A stretch of 64,000 nucleotides of DNA, taken from the NCBI GenBank assembly GCA_947304395.1, contig CAMZBA010000004.1, positions 29,530 to 93,529 of the forward strand, given 5' to 3'. Shown piece by piece: positions 10,353 to 18,114 of the stretch. How positions within the stretch are numbered: position 1 is the stretch's first letter; the number at the start of each line of letters is the position of its first letter. The translations under genes and the position numbers were made by a program. This DNA comes from an uncultured Candidatus Saccharibacteria bacterium (GTDB lineage: Bacteria; Patescibacteriota; Saccharimonadia; Saccharimonadales; Saccharimonadaceae). Under the pieces are notes generated by a model, which searched no databases, was not told where the DNA came from, and worked only from the letters and a program-made list of their open reading frames with translations.

Positions 10353-10362
10353 GACAAAAGAT

Positions 10363-10384
10363 GACCCATTGGCGGTCGTTTTTT
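10363..10384 (+). terminator. Terminator of the tRNA-Cys/tRNA-Leu unit
   Basis: GACC, seven-base loop, GGTC, then G and six T. The stem is short, but it sits 10 bases after the encoded CCA. Confidence 0.6.
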
Positions 10385-10399
10385 GTATTTCTATGACAT

Positions 10400-10425
10400 A
10401 AAAAAGAGGCGCGAGGGGCGCCCCT
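10400..10425 (-). terminator. Terminator downstream of uppS
   Basis: Minus strand GGCGC, CCCTC loop, GCGCC, TC and a run of T. It lies about 70 bases after the uppS stop; the intervening 10426-10494 holds no gene. Confidence 0.65.
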
Positions 10426-10494
10426 GTAATGTTGAGCCCTGGTTGATTCGCTAGCGCATATTGCGCCAATAGATAAGGCCGAAGGCCCTATTTT

Positions 10495-11211
10495 TTAACT
10501 TTTAATACTGCCAAAGCGGCGATCGCGAGATGTATATTCTATTATCGCTTGGTCAAAGTCGGCCTCATGAAAATCTGGGAATTTAGTTTCGGGAAAATAA
10601 AATTCCGCATAAGAGTTTTGCCAGAGTAGAAAATTGCTTAGGCGGAGTTCGCCGCTAGTGCGAATCATTAAATCAATGTCTGGCAAATCGTGATAGAGGT
10701 AGTGGCGAAAGTCGTCATCATTAAGCTCGTCTACGTCAACACCCGATTTTACGATCTTTTTCACCGCATCCATAATTTCCGCACGACCGCCATAGTTCAT
10801 GCAAAAGTTCACAATACCGCCAGTATTATTTTTCGTAGCCTCGATTAGTTCGTCTCGCGCCTTGATTACTGATTTTGGAAGTGGGGCATCCCGGCCGGAA
10901 AAGACTACTTTAATATTATCCTCCATAAATATCTTGAGTTCTTTTCTGTACATCAAGATAAAGAGATCCATCAGGTGGCCAACTTCTTCACTGGGGCGCT
11001 TAAAATTCTCCGTCGAGAGAACATAAAGGCTTAATACTTTTACGCCGCGCGACATTATATAACGCAGAAGCGTGCGCATGTTATTATAACCAGCATCGTG
11101 CCCTTTGATTCGTGGCAAACCTCGCTCTTTTGCCCAACGACCATTGCCGTCAACAATAATAGCTACATGATTGGGGACCTTTAGTTGCGAATAATCTACC
11201 GCAGTGTCCAT
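10495..11211 (-). CDS. uppS: Undecaprenyl diphosphate synthase (cis-prenyltransferase)
   Basis: 238 residues, normal length. It builds C55-PP, the lipid carrier for cell-wall precursors, from isopentenyl diphosphate. Seen: the catalytic Asp in IVDGNGRWA near residue 20, GHDAGY, LYVLSTENFKRP, NYGGRAEI, DIDLMIRTSGELRLSNFLLWQ and a C-terminal Arg-rich end. TATAAT (11225-11220) is eight bases before the ATG, so the transcript is nearly leaderless. Confidence 0.96.
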   Translation of the reverse strand: MDTAVDYSQLKVPNHVAIIVDGNGRWAKERGLPRIKGHDAGYNNMRTLLRYIMSRGVKVLSLYVLSTENFKRPSEEVGHLMDLFILMYRKELKIFMEDNIKVVFSGRDAPLPKSVIKARDELIEATKNNTGGIVNFCMNYGGRAEIMDAVKKIVKSGVDVDELNDDDFRHYLYHDLPDIDLMIRTSGELRLSNFLLWQNSYAEFYFPETKFPDFHEADFDQAIIEYTSRDRRFGSIKS

Positions 11212-11295
11212 ATACTGTTATTATATAACATTTGGTCCAGTACAACACTTTAAACTTGCGTTTTGGCGCGAAGTAGCATATAATCATGTAAGCGA

Positions 11296-11371
11296 GCGGG
11301 TTTAGCTCAGTTGTTAGAGCGCTTCCTTGCCAAGGAAGAGGTCGAGAGTTAGAGTCTCTTAACCCGCACCA
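11296..11371 (+). tRNA. tRNA-Gly (GCC) with altered D and T loops
   Basis: Acceptor GCGGGTT pairs with AACCCGC, discriminator A, encoded CCA. The anticodon stem CTTCC/GGAAG has loop TTGCCAA. The D loop reads AGTTGTTAGA, so G19 is T, and the T loop reads TTAGAGT, so C56 is A. The two changes compensate each other (T19 with A56). Confidence 0.94.
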
Positions 11372-11378
11372 CAAAGAA

Positions 11379-11402
11379 GGACGTCGTAAGACGCCGTTTT
11401 TT
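11379..11402 (+). terminator. Terminator of tRNA-Gly
   Basis: GG-A-CGTC, loop GTAA, GACGCC with one bulged A, then G and six T. Confidence 0.7.
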
Positions 11403-11436
11403 GTGCCTTGAGTTTGCTCAAACAAGAACCCACACC

Positions 11437-11464
11437 TTGACTATTCAAGCTTTTATGCTATGAT
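11437..11464 (+). promoter_or_regulatory. Promoter of the 11518 gene
   Basis: TTGACT (11437-11442), 16 bases, TATGAT (11459-11464). A leader of about 45 bases ends in AAAGGAG before the ATG. Confidence 0.65.
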
Positions 11465-11517
11465 AATAATGAGACACTAATTTTGCACATTTATAGCCAG
11501 AGATAAAGGAGCGATAT

Positions 11518-12831
11518 ATGCCGAAAGAACTTAAAGAATTAGACCGCGAATTCTTCGCGAGAACAGTAGCCGAATTACCCGCATATAAAAGATTGCAGTC
11601 ACTATTCAAAATGAATGGTTACACGTTTGGAAGATACATAAAGCACAGTATTGAACCTGGCCTACCGATAAGCAGCGCTCCAGTCGAAATAGTCAAAGAC
11701 TACCTCGCCTCAACGCTATCAACATTCGATAAAAGCCAAGTAAATTACGTGGCGAGCCACCCAACAACTTTCGACAAGGATTTTTACAAGAACCTTGTCG
11801 CATCAAAATATAGCGTACTGTCGGGGCCTAATAATGTTTTTGAATGGATGCCAGAAGAGATCCTCGATGAGGAGCTCGTAATGTGCGCTATATTCGAGAC
11901 GAGCAAAGAAGGCTCCAGAGAGGCGCATGATGACTATGCCGATTGGTTTTTCTCCGTACACAAGAGAAAGCCGGAACTGCTTACATATGATATGTACGCC
12001 ACATGTGCTAGGCTGTACGAAGCTAGGCGCAACGGCGAGAGTAAATTCCTCGCAATCACGCCAGATAGTTATCGCACACAGGAATACTATGCAGCAATCT
12101 GTACGACTAAAGCGCCTAACATAACAGCAGACGTCCCGGAAGCCGTCCTGACGGCCACTTTTCTTGCTTCATTGTTGCTGATTGATACAGAGAATGTTAT
12201 CGGTTTTACCGAAGAGATTCTTGAAAGAAGCATCTACGTGTCTGAACTTCAGACATATGTAAGGATTTGGCGTCTTTCCCTAATGATTGACGGGGACTCT
12301 ATTCTGTACATTCCTCTTAACGAGGAAAGGATAGAATATTGCAAGAAAAACTTCAGAAAGGGTTTCTGCGAATATTCAAGTTTCAAAGACCGTTATTATA
12401 GATATAAATACGGTGGCCCCCTGAATGAGTTCGAGAAGGTCGCGGGAAGTCTCGGCATTAACGAAGTATGCAACATAGCAACCGGCATCTCGATTGGCCC
12501 GGAAAAGGATTTATCCAAGAAAACTCCGTCAGGGCTTTGTAGGTTGCCACTTCGGTCACGCTACAATGTGCCCGAGGAATACTTCTCGCTATACGACAAG
12601 GACGAATATCTTGCGGCAGTTTATCGGGCGATCGGTATAAGAGTCGACGACACTAAGGCGGACTACAATTACTATTATGTCGAGTTACCGGACGGCATAT
12701 CCGTAGTTCAAGACGCGGCTGGTACATATCGCCTTACGATGGGCGAGGAGACCGTTCTTTGCTATTGCGATGATGGTCCCATCTACGACAGGCGAGCAGT
12801 ATATGTTACGAAAATCCTTATTTCGCTCTAG
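11518..12831 (+). CDS. Orphan soluble protein of 437 residues
   Basis: Family not recognised with confidence. Soluble, helix-rich, many Tyr and Glu. Segments of the type ITPDSYRTQEYYAAICTTKAPN and MPEEILDEELVMCAIF look like degenerate helical repeats similar to DUF4116-type repeats. Eight cysteines are present without a clear metal motif. The start has AAAGGAG upstream. Own promoter and own terminator, so it is a single-gene unit. Codon use (many AGG, ATA and AGA) is mixed. A repeat-scaffold role is only a guess. Confidence 0.65.
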   Translation: MPKELKELDREFFARTVAELPAYKRLQSLFKMNGYTFGRYIKHSIEPGLPISSAPVEIVKDYLASTLSTFDKSQVNYVASHPTTFDKDFYKNLVASKYSVLSGPNNVFEWMPEEILDEELVMCAIFETSKEGSREAHDDYADWFFSVHKRKPELLTYDMYATCARLYEARRNGESKFLAITPDSYRTQEYYAAICTTKAPNITADVPEAVLTATFLASLLLIDTENVIGFTEEILERSIYVSELQTYVRIWRLSLMIDGDSILYIPLNEERIEYCKKNFRKGFCEYSSFKDRYYRYKYGGPLNEFEKVAGSLGINEVCNIATGISIGPEKDLSKKTPSGLCRLPLRSRYNVPEEYFSLYDKDEYLAAVYRAIGIRVDDTKADYNYYYVELPDGISVVQDAAGTYRLTMGEETVLCYCDDGPIYDRRAVYVTKILISL

Positions 12832-12838
12832 GCCAGCA

Positions 12839-12864
12839 ACTGACCCTGTATGGGGTCAGTTTTT
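12839..12864 (+). terminator. Terminator of the 11518 gene
   Basis: ACTGACCC, six-base loop, GGGTCAGT, then TTTTT. Confidence 0.9.
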
Positions 12865-12872
12865 AATGTCTT

Positions 12873-13496
12873 TTACAAGTCGTCGTCAGTATATTCGTCA
12901 CTCTTATGGCTATTTTGACTCTTTTTAACGGTTTTTGCCTCTTCCCCTATATGATTGCGCTTTGCATAATCTTTGTACCACTTTTCGTACCCTTTGTGGG
13001 CAAATAGTAGGTAGTAGATTATATTCACTAAGATTACCAACGGCAACAATACCAAAATAAGATACACGGCCTCAACCGCCACTATTACAGCCTCGCCAAA
13101 GACTGCCGCTAAATCGGCCGTTAATATCGCTACAAAAGAAAAACCGAAGAAGCTTACCAAGATTAGACAGATTAATCCTATCAAGAGCGCCCAACCAAAG
13201 GCGTTGGGCGGGTTCATCTTCATTCTCATATATCGAGCCCCCAGAATTGCCAACCCGAACGAAGCAATAAACGTGGCGGCATGTACAGCTAACTGATTAA
13301 CAGAATATGAATTTTTACTAATAAAGAAGCTTACGATTGCAAGTAGGCCAAAAACCATGCCCGCTATGCCGACTACCCCCATGCTAAGACCCATTCGATA
13401 AACGCCAACTACAGCTTTTTTATATCGCTCAGGAATATGCTCGAGCACCGATGCTTCTATTCGGTCTAGAGAGCTTCTTCGTTTCGAACTACTCAT
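12873..13496 (-). CDS. Four-helix membrane protein of 207 residues
   Basis: Family not recognised. The start chosen is ATG 13496 (MSSSKRRSSLDRIEAS). The longer form from 13547 would translate through the terminator of the ncRNA upstream and is unlikely. About four hydrophobic segments lie between residues 35 and 165, followed by a charged tail (KGYEKWYKDYAKRN ... SDEYTDDDL). TATACT (13508-13503 on the minus strand) is close to the ATG, suggesting a leaderless message. Confidence 0.7.
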   Translation of the reverse strand: MSSSKRRSSLDRIEASVLEHIPERYKKAVVGVYRMGLSMGVVGIAGMVFGLLAIVSFFISKNSYSVNQLAVHAATFIASFGLAILGARYMRMKMNPPNAFGWALLIGLICLILVSFFGFSFVAILTADLAAVFGEAVIVAVEAVYLILVLLPLVILVNIIYYLLFAHKGYEKWYKDYAKRNHIGEEAKTVKKSQNSHKSDEYTDDDL

Positions 13497-13516
13497 AGTA
13501 AAAGTATAACAGAAAT

Positions 13517-13598
13517 AAAAAATACCCCATTGGGGCATTTTATACACTATCTCCCTAGACCGCTCGGGCGATCTCTCAAATTCGTCCGAACAAGTTCT
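13517..13598 (-). ncRNA. Candidate ncRNA with a tRNA 5'-half-like segment
   Basis: A minus-strand promoter (TTGACA 13632-13627, 16 bases, TAAAAT 13610-13605) is followed about 90 bases later by the terminator GCCCC-AAT-GGGG, TA and TTTTTT (13536-13517). The transcript, about 82 nt, has no ORF. Positions 13577-13551 read GAGAGAT, CG, CCC-GAGCGGTCTA-GGG, which matches the acceptor and D arm of a class II tRNA (Ser/Leu type), but no anticodon arm or T arm follows. It could be a tRNA relic or a tRNA-like regulatory RNA. Confidence 0.5.
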
Positions 13599-13604
13599 AC
13601 TTTT

Positions 13605-13632
13605 ATTTTAACGCAAGCATTTTTAGTGTCAA
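13605..13632 (-). promoter_or_regulatory. Promoter of the tRNA-like ncRNA
   Basis: TTGACA, 16-base spacer, TAAAAT on the minus strand. The remaining part of this intergenic stretch (13633-13796) is A/T-rich. It holds a possible plus-strand -35 box TTGACA (about 13701-13706) for the superoxide reductase operon, without a clear -10. Confidence 0.6.
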
Positions 13633-13796
13633 CATTGACTTTCATGTTTTTTATTGTTTTGTTATTTTAATTTTAACAGAGGTAATAATTCGAAATCTAT
13701 TGACATTCCATTTTTTTATCGTGAAATATATTTACACTTCAGCACGCCTTTTGATTGATGTTGTGATAAAATAAAGATATTCACTAAGGAGGTTAA

Positions 13797-14186
13797 ATGA
13801 AACAAGAAGGGCTAAAGTTTTACCGTTGTAATACTTGCGGCAATTTGTTTTTGACGATAATTGATCCAAATATTACTCCCACATGTTGCGGCTCGAGCAT
13901 GGAAATTCTTGAGGCAAACAAAGTTCATGAGGGTGCCGAAAAGCATGCCCCTATCATTGAAATCAATCACGACGAAGTAAAGGTTAAGGTCGGAATACAG
14001 CCACATCCAATGTCGGCCGAGCACCGAATAGAATGGATTGCTCTAACTGACGGCAGTAGTGTAAATATTCAAAAGCTAAGCCTTTCTTCCGAGCCGGTTG
14101 CTACATTTAGCGGCATGAAGCGCGACGGGAAATTCCGCGCCTACTCATTCTGCAATATTCATGGTTTATGGACTTCAGAAAAATAA
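13797..14186 (+). CDS. dfx: Desulfoferrodoxin / superoxide reductase
   Basis: 129 residues, two domains. The N-terminal desulforedoxin centre has CNTC near residue 11 and CC near residue 31, binding a rubredoxin-like iron. The C-terminal catalytic iron site carries the His ligands in EKHAPI, HPMSAEHRIEW and the CNIHGLW motif near the end, with cysteine and histidine ligands. It reduces superoxide to hydrogen peroxide without making oxygen, in the cytoplasm. The start has AAGGAGG upstream. It overlaps the next gene by 19 bases and heads a redox operon. Unlike Cu/Zn or Mn superoxide dismutase it needs an electron donor, which is not obvious nearby. Confidence 0.93.
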   Translation: MKQEGLKFYRCNTCGNLFLTIIDPNITPTCCGSSMEILEANKVHEGAEKHAPIIEINHDEVKVKVGIQPHPMSAEHRIEWIALTDGSSVNIQKLSLSSEPVATFSGMKRDGKFRAYSFCNIHGLWTSEK

Positions 14187-14803
14187 ACAAAAAGATTTAT
14201 AATTTTGCTACTACAGTTGTCGACCGTGCGAAGTTCGCTTTTGTTAGTATCGGTTACCTATTCAGAAAGCCTCGATATTTAGTAGTTTTTATAATATCCT
14301 TATTCGTGTCTCTATATCTGTTGAGCTTTTTTAAGGATGGGACGGGAAACTGGCTACTTCTCTGTTCGGGCTTGCCGTTGGGTGCGAAAATAGAGGTCTT
14401 AGGGCGCGTAGCACTAAAGATTCTAGATAACTTTGCCGATTTTTATGGCATATTAATTATTCTTATGTCGATACTTCAGGCGCTAACAATAATGCTATTA
14501 GTTTTCACCTGGCGGAATCGCGAAAAGGATTCTGCAATTGACGGCGCAAGCACAGGTGGGATAGGTGCAATATTTGGATTCGTCGCCTTAGGCTGCCCAA
14601 CTTGCGGCATTTCTATCTTGGCACCGATTTTCACTGCTATAGCGGGTGCTGGCGCAATTGCGGTCGCAGAAAACGTCAGTCGCGTGCTAATCATACTGGC
14701 TTTCGTTTTATTGATTTATACTGTAATAAAGTTGGGATACGTCAGTTTCATCACAATTGGCGCTAAGAAATATAAGGAGAAAAAACATGCAAAGAGCAAT
14801 TAG
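14168..14803 (+). CDS. Membrane protein with a CPTC motif
   Basis: 211 residues with about four or five hydrophobic segments (near 36-55, 88-115, 130-150, 155-170 and 175-195). The motif GFVALGCPTCGISILAP places a CxxC pair at or in a membrane segment. Family not recognised; similar small membrane proteins with GCPxCG occur next to thioredoxin-like proteins. Its start lies inside the superoxide reductase gene and its end inside the next gene's upstream region, so it is translationally coupled. The context suggests electron transfer across the membrane to the DsbA-like protein downstream, but this is inference. Confidence 0.75.
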   Translation: MDFRKINKKIYNFATTVVDRAKFAFVSIGYLFRKPRYLVVFIISLFVSLYLLSFFKDGTGNWLLLCSGLPLGAKIEVLGRVALKILDNFADFYGILIILMSILQALTIMLLVFTWRNREKDSAIDGASTGGIGAIFGFVALGCPTCGISILAPIFTAIAGAGAIAVAENVSRVLIILAFVLLIYTVIKLGYVSFITIGAKKYKEKKHAKSN

Positions 14804-15530
14804 AGTGGTCGCCATTCTGTTAGCGGTCGGTTTTTTATTTGCTTTAATTATGTACAACACTATGAATCCGCCCAAGCCAGAAACATTGGTCTGGAATCAG
14901 GGAATGACACTAGGCAATGCCGAAGAAGCAGAACATTTCTTTTATGACTATACCGATATCATGTGTCCTTACTGTGACAAATTTGCATTAGCAATGGACG
15001 AGCATTTGGAGGACTTTAAAAAAGAGTACGTCGAGGATAAGAAAGTCTTCTACGAATTAAGACTAACTGCCCTCCTAGCCGGTTTTCATCCCGGAGAAGC
15101 GGCCGTAGTCGAGAACAGTACCAATTCTGCATCGGCGGGCTATTGTGCGGCCGAACAAGGTAAATTCTGGGAATGGTACGGCTGGATCTTGAAAAAGCTG
15201 AATAACGATTATTTCTCAAAAGGCATTGGCGATAGCGCTACGGCCACCGAACATATTCCCCAACTTGACGTTGAATATTTTACTAAGGTTGGCGACAAAA
15301 TTGAAGGACTAGATGGAGAAAAGCTTCTTAGCTGCACAGAAAGCGACGAGGCGCGGGCGGCGATTGGAAAGAATACCGATAGGGCTGCCAAAATTGTTCA
15401 GGGCGGATTGCCATACTACGTCTTCAATACTTACGTTTCGCCAGGATTTGATGGCAACTGGGAAGTCGAGCACGACTGGAAAAGTGCAAAAATGTTGTTC
15501 GATGCCGGGATTGCTAGTAAGAAGAAATAA
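14787..15530 (+). CDS. Membrane-anchored DsbA-like thiol oxidoreductase
   Basis: 247 residues. The start chosen is ATG 14787 (MQRAIRVVAILL), eight bases after AAGGAG; 14757 lacks a ribosome site. One signal anchor (residues 4-22), then a thioredoxin fold with active site CPYC in DIMCPYCDKFA (near residues 59-62) and the cis-proline loop GGLPYYVF near residue 205, with a helical insertion between. DsbA/thioredoxin_4-type proteins form or rearrange disulfides outside the membrane. Third gene of the superoxide reductase operon. Confidence 0.88.
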   Translation: MQRAIRVVAILLAVGFLFALIMYNTMNPPKPETLVWNQGMTLGNAEEAEHFFYDYTDIMCPYCDKFALAMDEHLEDFKKEYVEDKKVFYELRLTALLAGFHPGEAAVVENSTNSASAGYCAAEQGKFWEWYGWILKKLNNDYFSKGIGDSATATEHIPQLDVEYFTKVGDKIEGLDGEKLLSCTESDEARAAIGKNTDRAAKIVQGGLPYYVFNTYVSPGFDGNWEVEHDWKSAKMLFDAGIASKKK

Positions 15531-15540
15531 AGATAAATAC

Positions 15541-15575
15541 AAAAAAGACGCTATCGCATGATGGCGTCTTTTTTT
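15541..15575. terminator. Bidirectional terminator between the redox operon and the stomatin gene
   Basis: AAGACGC, internal region, GCGTCTT flanked by A-runs on the left and T-runs on the right, so it can stop both convergent transcripts. Confidence 0.85.
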
Positions 15576-15590
15576 ATCTAACCTCTCGGC

Positions 15591-16343
15591 CTAGGACATC
15601 TTGCTGATAATGCCCTTGATATCGTTCGGCAAGAAGACGACCGTCTTTTGAGATGGATCGGAAGAGATCTTTTCCAAAGTCTGAAGAGTACGAATCTGAA
15701 TACCGCCAGGCGTATTCGCCAAAAGATGAGCCGCTTCCGCAACTGCTTTTGCGGAAGCCTTCTCACCATCCGCCACGATAATAGCAGCACGACGTTCACG
15801 CTCAGCTTCTGCCTGTTTCGCCATGGCGCGTTTCATGTCGCCCGGAAGCTCAATATTTTGAAGCTTAACGTTCTCAATATCAATACCCCATTTATCCGTT
15901 TCTTTATCAACAATCTCTTTAATCTGGGCAGAGATTTCATCGCGCTTACTAAGAAGCTCATCAAGTTCAAAGTTACCAGTAATGTCGCGCAATGCCGCCT
16001 GCGCAAAGTTAGTGGTAGCATAAATATAGTTAGTAGTTTCGAGCAAAGCTTTGCCTGGGTCGAGTACACGGAAATACACAATCGCATCCACACCAACAGT
16101 GACGTTATCTTTTGTGATTACTTCCTGCTTTGGTACATCGATTGGAGTGGTACGCACATCTACGCGTTGCATTGTTTGAATATACGGAATAATAACGCGC
16201 AAGCCTGGCCCCTTGATACCAGAAAACTTACCGAGAGTAAATACGACGCCGCGCTCAAACTGACGCACGATACGCATTCCCGGGATAACTACTAATATGA
16301 TTAATAATATTATGATGCCAAATATGACTTCAATGCCTTCCAT
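15591..16343 (-). CDS. SPFH/band 7 protein (stomatin/slipin family)
   Basis: 250 residues. The start chosen is ATG 16343 (MEGIEVIFGI), with AAGGAGA upstream; the 16370 form adds nine residues without support. One hydrophobic hairpin (residues 5-24), then the band 7 domain (VRQFERGVVFTLGKFSGIKGPG, RVDVRTTPIDVP, VTVGVDAIVYFRV, LRDITGNFELDELLSKRDEI) and an Ala/Glu-rich coiled coil (AEAERERRAAIIVADGEKAS). Such proteins form membrane microdomains and often work with membrane proteases such as HtpX or NfeD; no NfeD partner is adjacent. Confidence 0.93.
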   Translation of the reverse strand: MEGIEVIFGIIILLIILVVIPGMRIVRQFERGVVFTLGKFSGIKGPGLRVIIPYIQTMQRVDVRTTPIDVPKQEVITKDNVTVGVDAIVYFRVLDPGKALLETTNYIYATTNFAQAALRDITGNFELDELLSKRDEISAQIKEIVDKETDKWGIDIENVKLQNIELPGDMKRAMAKQAEAERERRAAIIVADGEKASAKAVAEAAHLLANTPGGIQIRTLQTLEKISSDPSQKTVVFLPNDIKGIISKMS

Positions 16344-16419
16344 TGATTTCTCCTTATTGCTTAAGTACATTTTATCAGAAAAAGTATATACAAGTATATT
16401 ATGTTAAAATCAAAAAGTA

Positions 16420-17112
16420 ATGAGTAGGGTTTTGCTACTAGATGACACTGACGACTTGAATACCGTTGGTCAACTTGGCTCGATTTTAGCCAAACTCGCC
16501 AAGAACGGAGTCAAGATTGTTGACGGTTTCATAATTCCAATTGACCAGAAAATAGAATTCGGCATGAGTAACGAAATATTGGCTGCTTTCGACCGCTTGG
16601 GCACAGAGCGCGTAATTCTCCGCTCCTCCATTAATTCTCAGACTTATGACACAGAGACGCTTCGAGATATCTATCGGGACAGCCTCCTAGGCGCAATCAG
16701 CTACTTGCGGCAAAACAATGCTAGACGCGGGCATTCGGCAGCGGTAATAGTACAACGTGATCTCAACGCTGAGTTGGCCGGCACAATTCACTCAATTAAT
16801 CCAGTCACAATGAGCCCAGATGAAGAAATGGTCGAGGCGCACCTATGGATGAATCGCACTGTTCTTGGCGGAGAATCGGAGCCAGACATGTTAATAATCA
16901 ACAAACGAACTGGCGCACTTTCGCTCGAGAGTGAGGAGGAGGCAGAAATCTGTCTTGGTCCAAAACAGATATCGCAACTGCACGCAATGGTTAGAAAGAT
17001 AGAAGATCGCCTAAAATGCGATGTTAGCGTAGATTGGGCATACGATAATGGAAAACTTTATGTTTTACGTGCCCGCCCAATAACCAATAAGACACTTGAA
17101 AGGTTTGAATAA
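16420..17112 (+). CDS. Short PEP synthase/PPDK-like nucleotide-binding domain protein
   Basis: 230 residues, compared with more than 300 for the usual ATP-binding half of pyruvate phosphate dikinase or PEP synthase. Recognisable: GQLGSILAKLAKNGVKIVDGFIIP, VILRSS (corresponding to VRSS), VIVQRDLNAELAGTIHSINP (corresponding to the Q-M-x-A-x-x-SG motif) and a C-terminal IEDRL ... DWAYDNGKLYVLRARPIT. The lysine of the usual GGKG loop is missing (VGQLG), and there is no His domain or PEP-binding half. It may be a regulatory or degenerate relative. It ends directly before the Nudix gene (TAAATG). Confidence 0.75.
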   Translation: MSRVLLLDDTDDLNTVGQLGSILAKLAKNGVKIVDGFIIPIDQKIEFGMSNEILAAFDRLGTERVILRSSINSQTYDTETLRDIYRDSLLGAISYLRQNNARRGHSAAVIVQRDLNAELAGTIHSINPVTMSPDEEMVEAHLWMNRTVLGGESEPDMLIINKRTGALSLESEEEAEICLGPKQISQLHAMVRKIEDRLKCDVSVDWAYDNGKLYVLRARPITNKTLERFE

Positions 17113-18114
17113 ATGCGTCATACAACTCTCATGCTTCTCAAAAAAGACGGAAAGCTCCTCTTGGGGCTTAAAAAACGTGGATTTGGCCTAGGGAAAATTA
17201 ACGGCATTGGTGGCAAAGTCGAAGAGGGAGAAAGCGTCGAAGCCGCAGCGGTGCGCGAAACATTTGAAGAGATTGGCGTTAATGTATCCGAAATGGAACA
17301 CATGGCCGACATCGTTTTTGACAATCTGTATTACAAAGGCGTACCTGAAAGCCACATGATGCATATTTTTATCGGCACGAAATGGTCCGGCAAGCCAATC
17401 GAAACAGATGAAATAAAGCCACAGTGGTTTAATATCTCCGATTTACCATATGATCGAATGTGGATTGACGATACGCATTGGCTGCCAGAAGTGCTACGCG
17501 AAAACAAGGTGGAAGCATGGTTCCATTTTAATGAGAAAGATGTATTTACGGATTTTTGGGTAAAGAAATTACCAGAAGAATGCGTATCGCGAATCACAGA
17601 TGAAAATGTCGGCCAGAACAACACTGGCGAAGATTCCTCTACTTTTGAAGAGAAAGAGGGCGCACGTGCCATACTGACGAACGAAAAGGGACAAATAGCA
17701 CTAATCCATGCCGTTAATAAAGGTTGGTATAAACTGCCTGGCGGCGGACGCAATAAAGATGAGCTGGTTTACCAATGCCTCGAACGCGAGCTGTTGGAAG
17801 AAACCGGCTATAAGATTAAAGACATCGAGCCGCTCGGAGTGGAGATTAATGTCCGCAGCCAATGGCGAATGATTGGCAAGGCATTTCTATTCACCTGTAA
17901 AACAGATAAGTTTATCGGAAAGCAACCGATGGCAGATGAGATAGAAGATGGCGATACGTTGGAATGGTTTGATTCTTTCGACGAGGCGATTCGAGCTCTA
18001 GAGTCGGTTAAGCTTGATAAGATTGGCTTTTATGGCGCATACTTCTTTACAAGAAGAGAAATCGACACACTGAAATATGCCAAAAGAAAATTTGAACGAG
18101 AGCGACACGCGTAG
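17113..18114 (+). CDS. Tandem Nudix hydrolase, MTH1-like domain fused to a second Nudix domain
   Basis: 333 residues with two complete Nudix boxes: GKVEEGESVEAAAVRETFEEIGV (residues about 37-59; domain 1) and GGGRNKDELVYQCLERELLEETGY (about 214-237; domain 2). Domain 1 (LLLGLKKRGFGLGKINGIGGK, HIFIGTKWSG) resembles 8-oxo-dGTP/MTH1-type sanitising enzymes. Domain 2 (LIHAVNKGWYKLPGG) resembles general NTP or mutator-type hydrolases. Likely role: removal of oxidised or non-canonical nucleotides. The ATG follows the stop of the previous gene directly, and the 3' end overlaps rarA by 38 bases. Confidence 0.9.
   Translation: MRHTTLMLLKKDGKLLLGLKKRGFGLGKINGIGGKVEEGESVEAAAVRETFEEIGVNVSEMEHMADIVFDNLYYKGVPESHMMHIFIGTKWSGKPIETDEIKPQWFNISDLPYDRMWIDDTHWLPEVLRENKVEAWFHFNEKDVFTDFWVKKLPEECVSRITDENVGQNNTGEDSSTFEEKEGARAILTNEKGQIALIHAVNKGWYKLPGGGRNKDELVYQCLERELLEETGYKIKDIEPLGVEINVRSQWRMIGKAFLFTCKTDKFIGKQPMADEIEDGDTLEWFDSFDEAIRALESVKLDKIGFYGAYFFTRREIDTLKYAKRKFERERHA

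Noticed and set aside
11150..11425. Minus-strand ORF of 91 codons across tRNA-Gly
   Set aside because: It is antisense to the tRNA and overlaps the uppS start; its composition follows from the tRNA sequence.
13497..13547. Longer start for the 12873 gene at ATG 13547
   Set aside because: The extra codons would run through the ncRNA terminator; ATG 13496 follows a -10-like box closely, as in other genes of this window.
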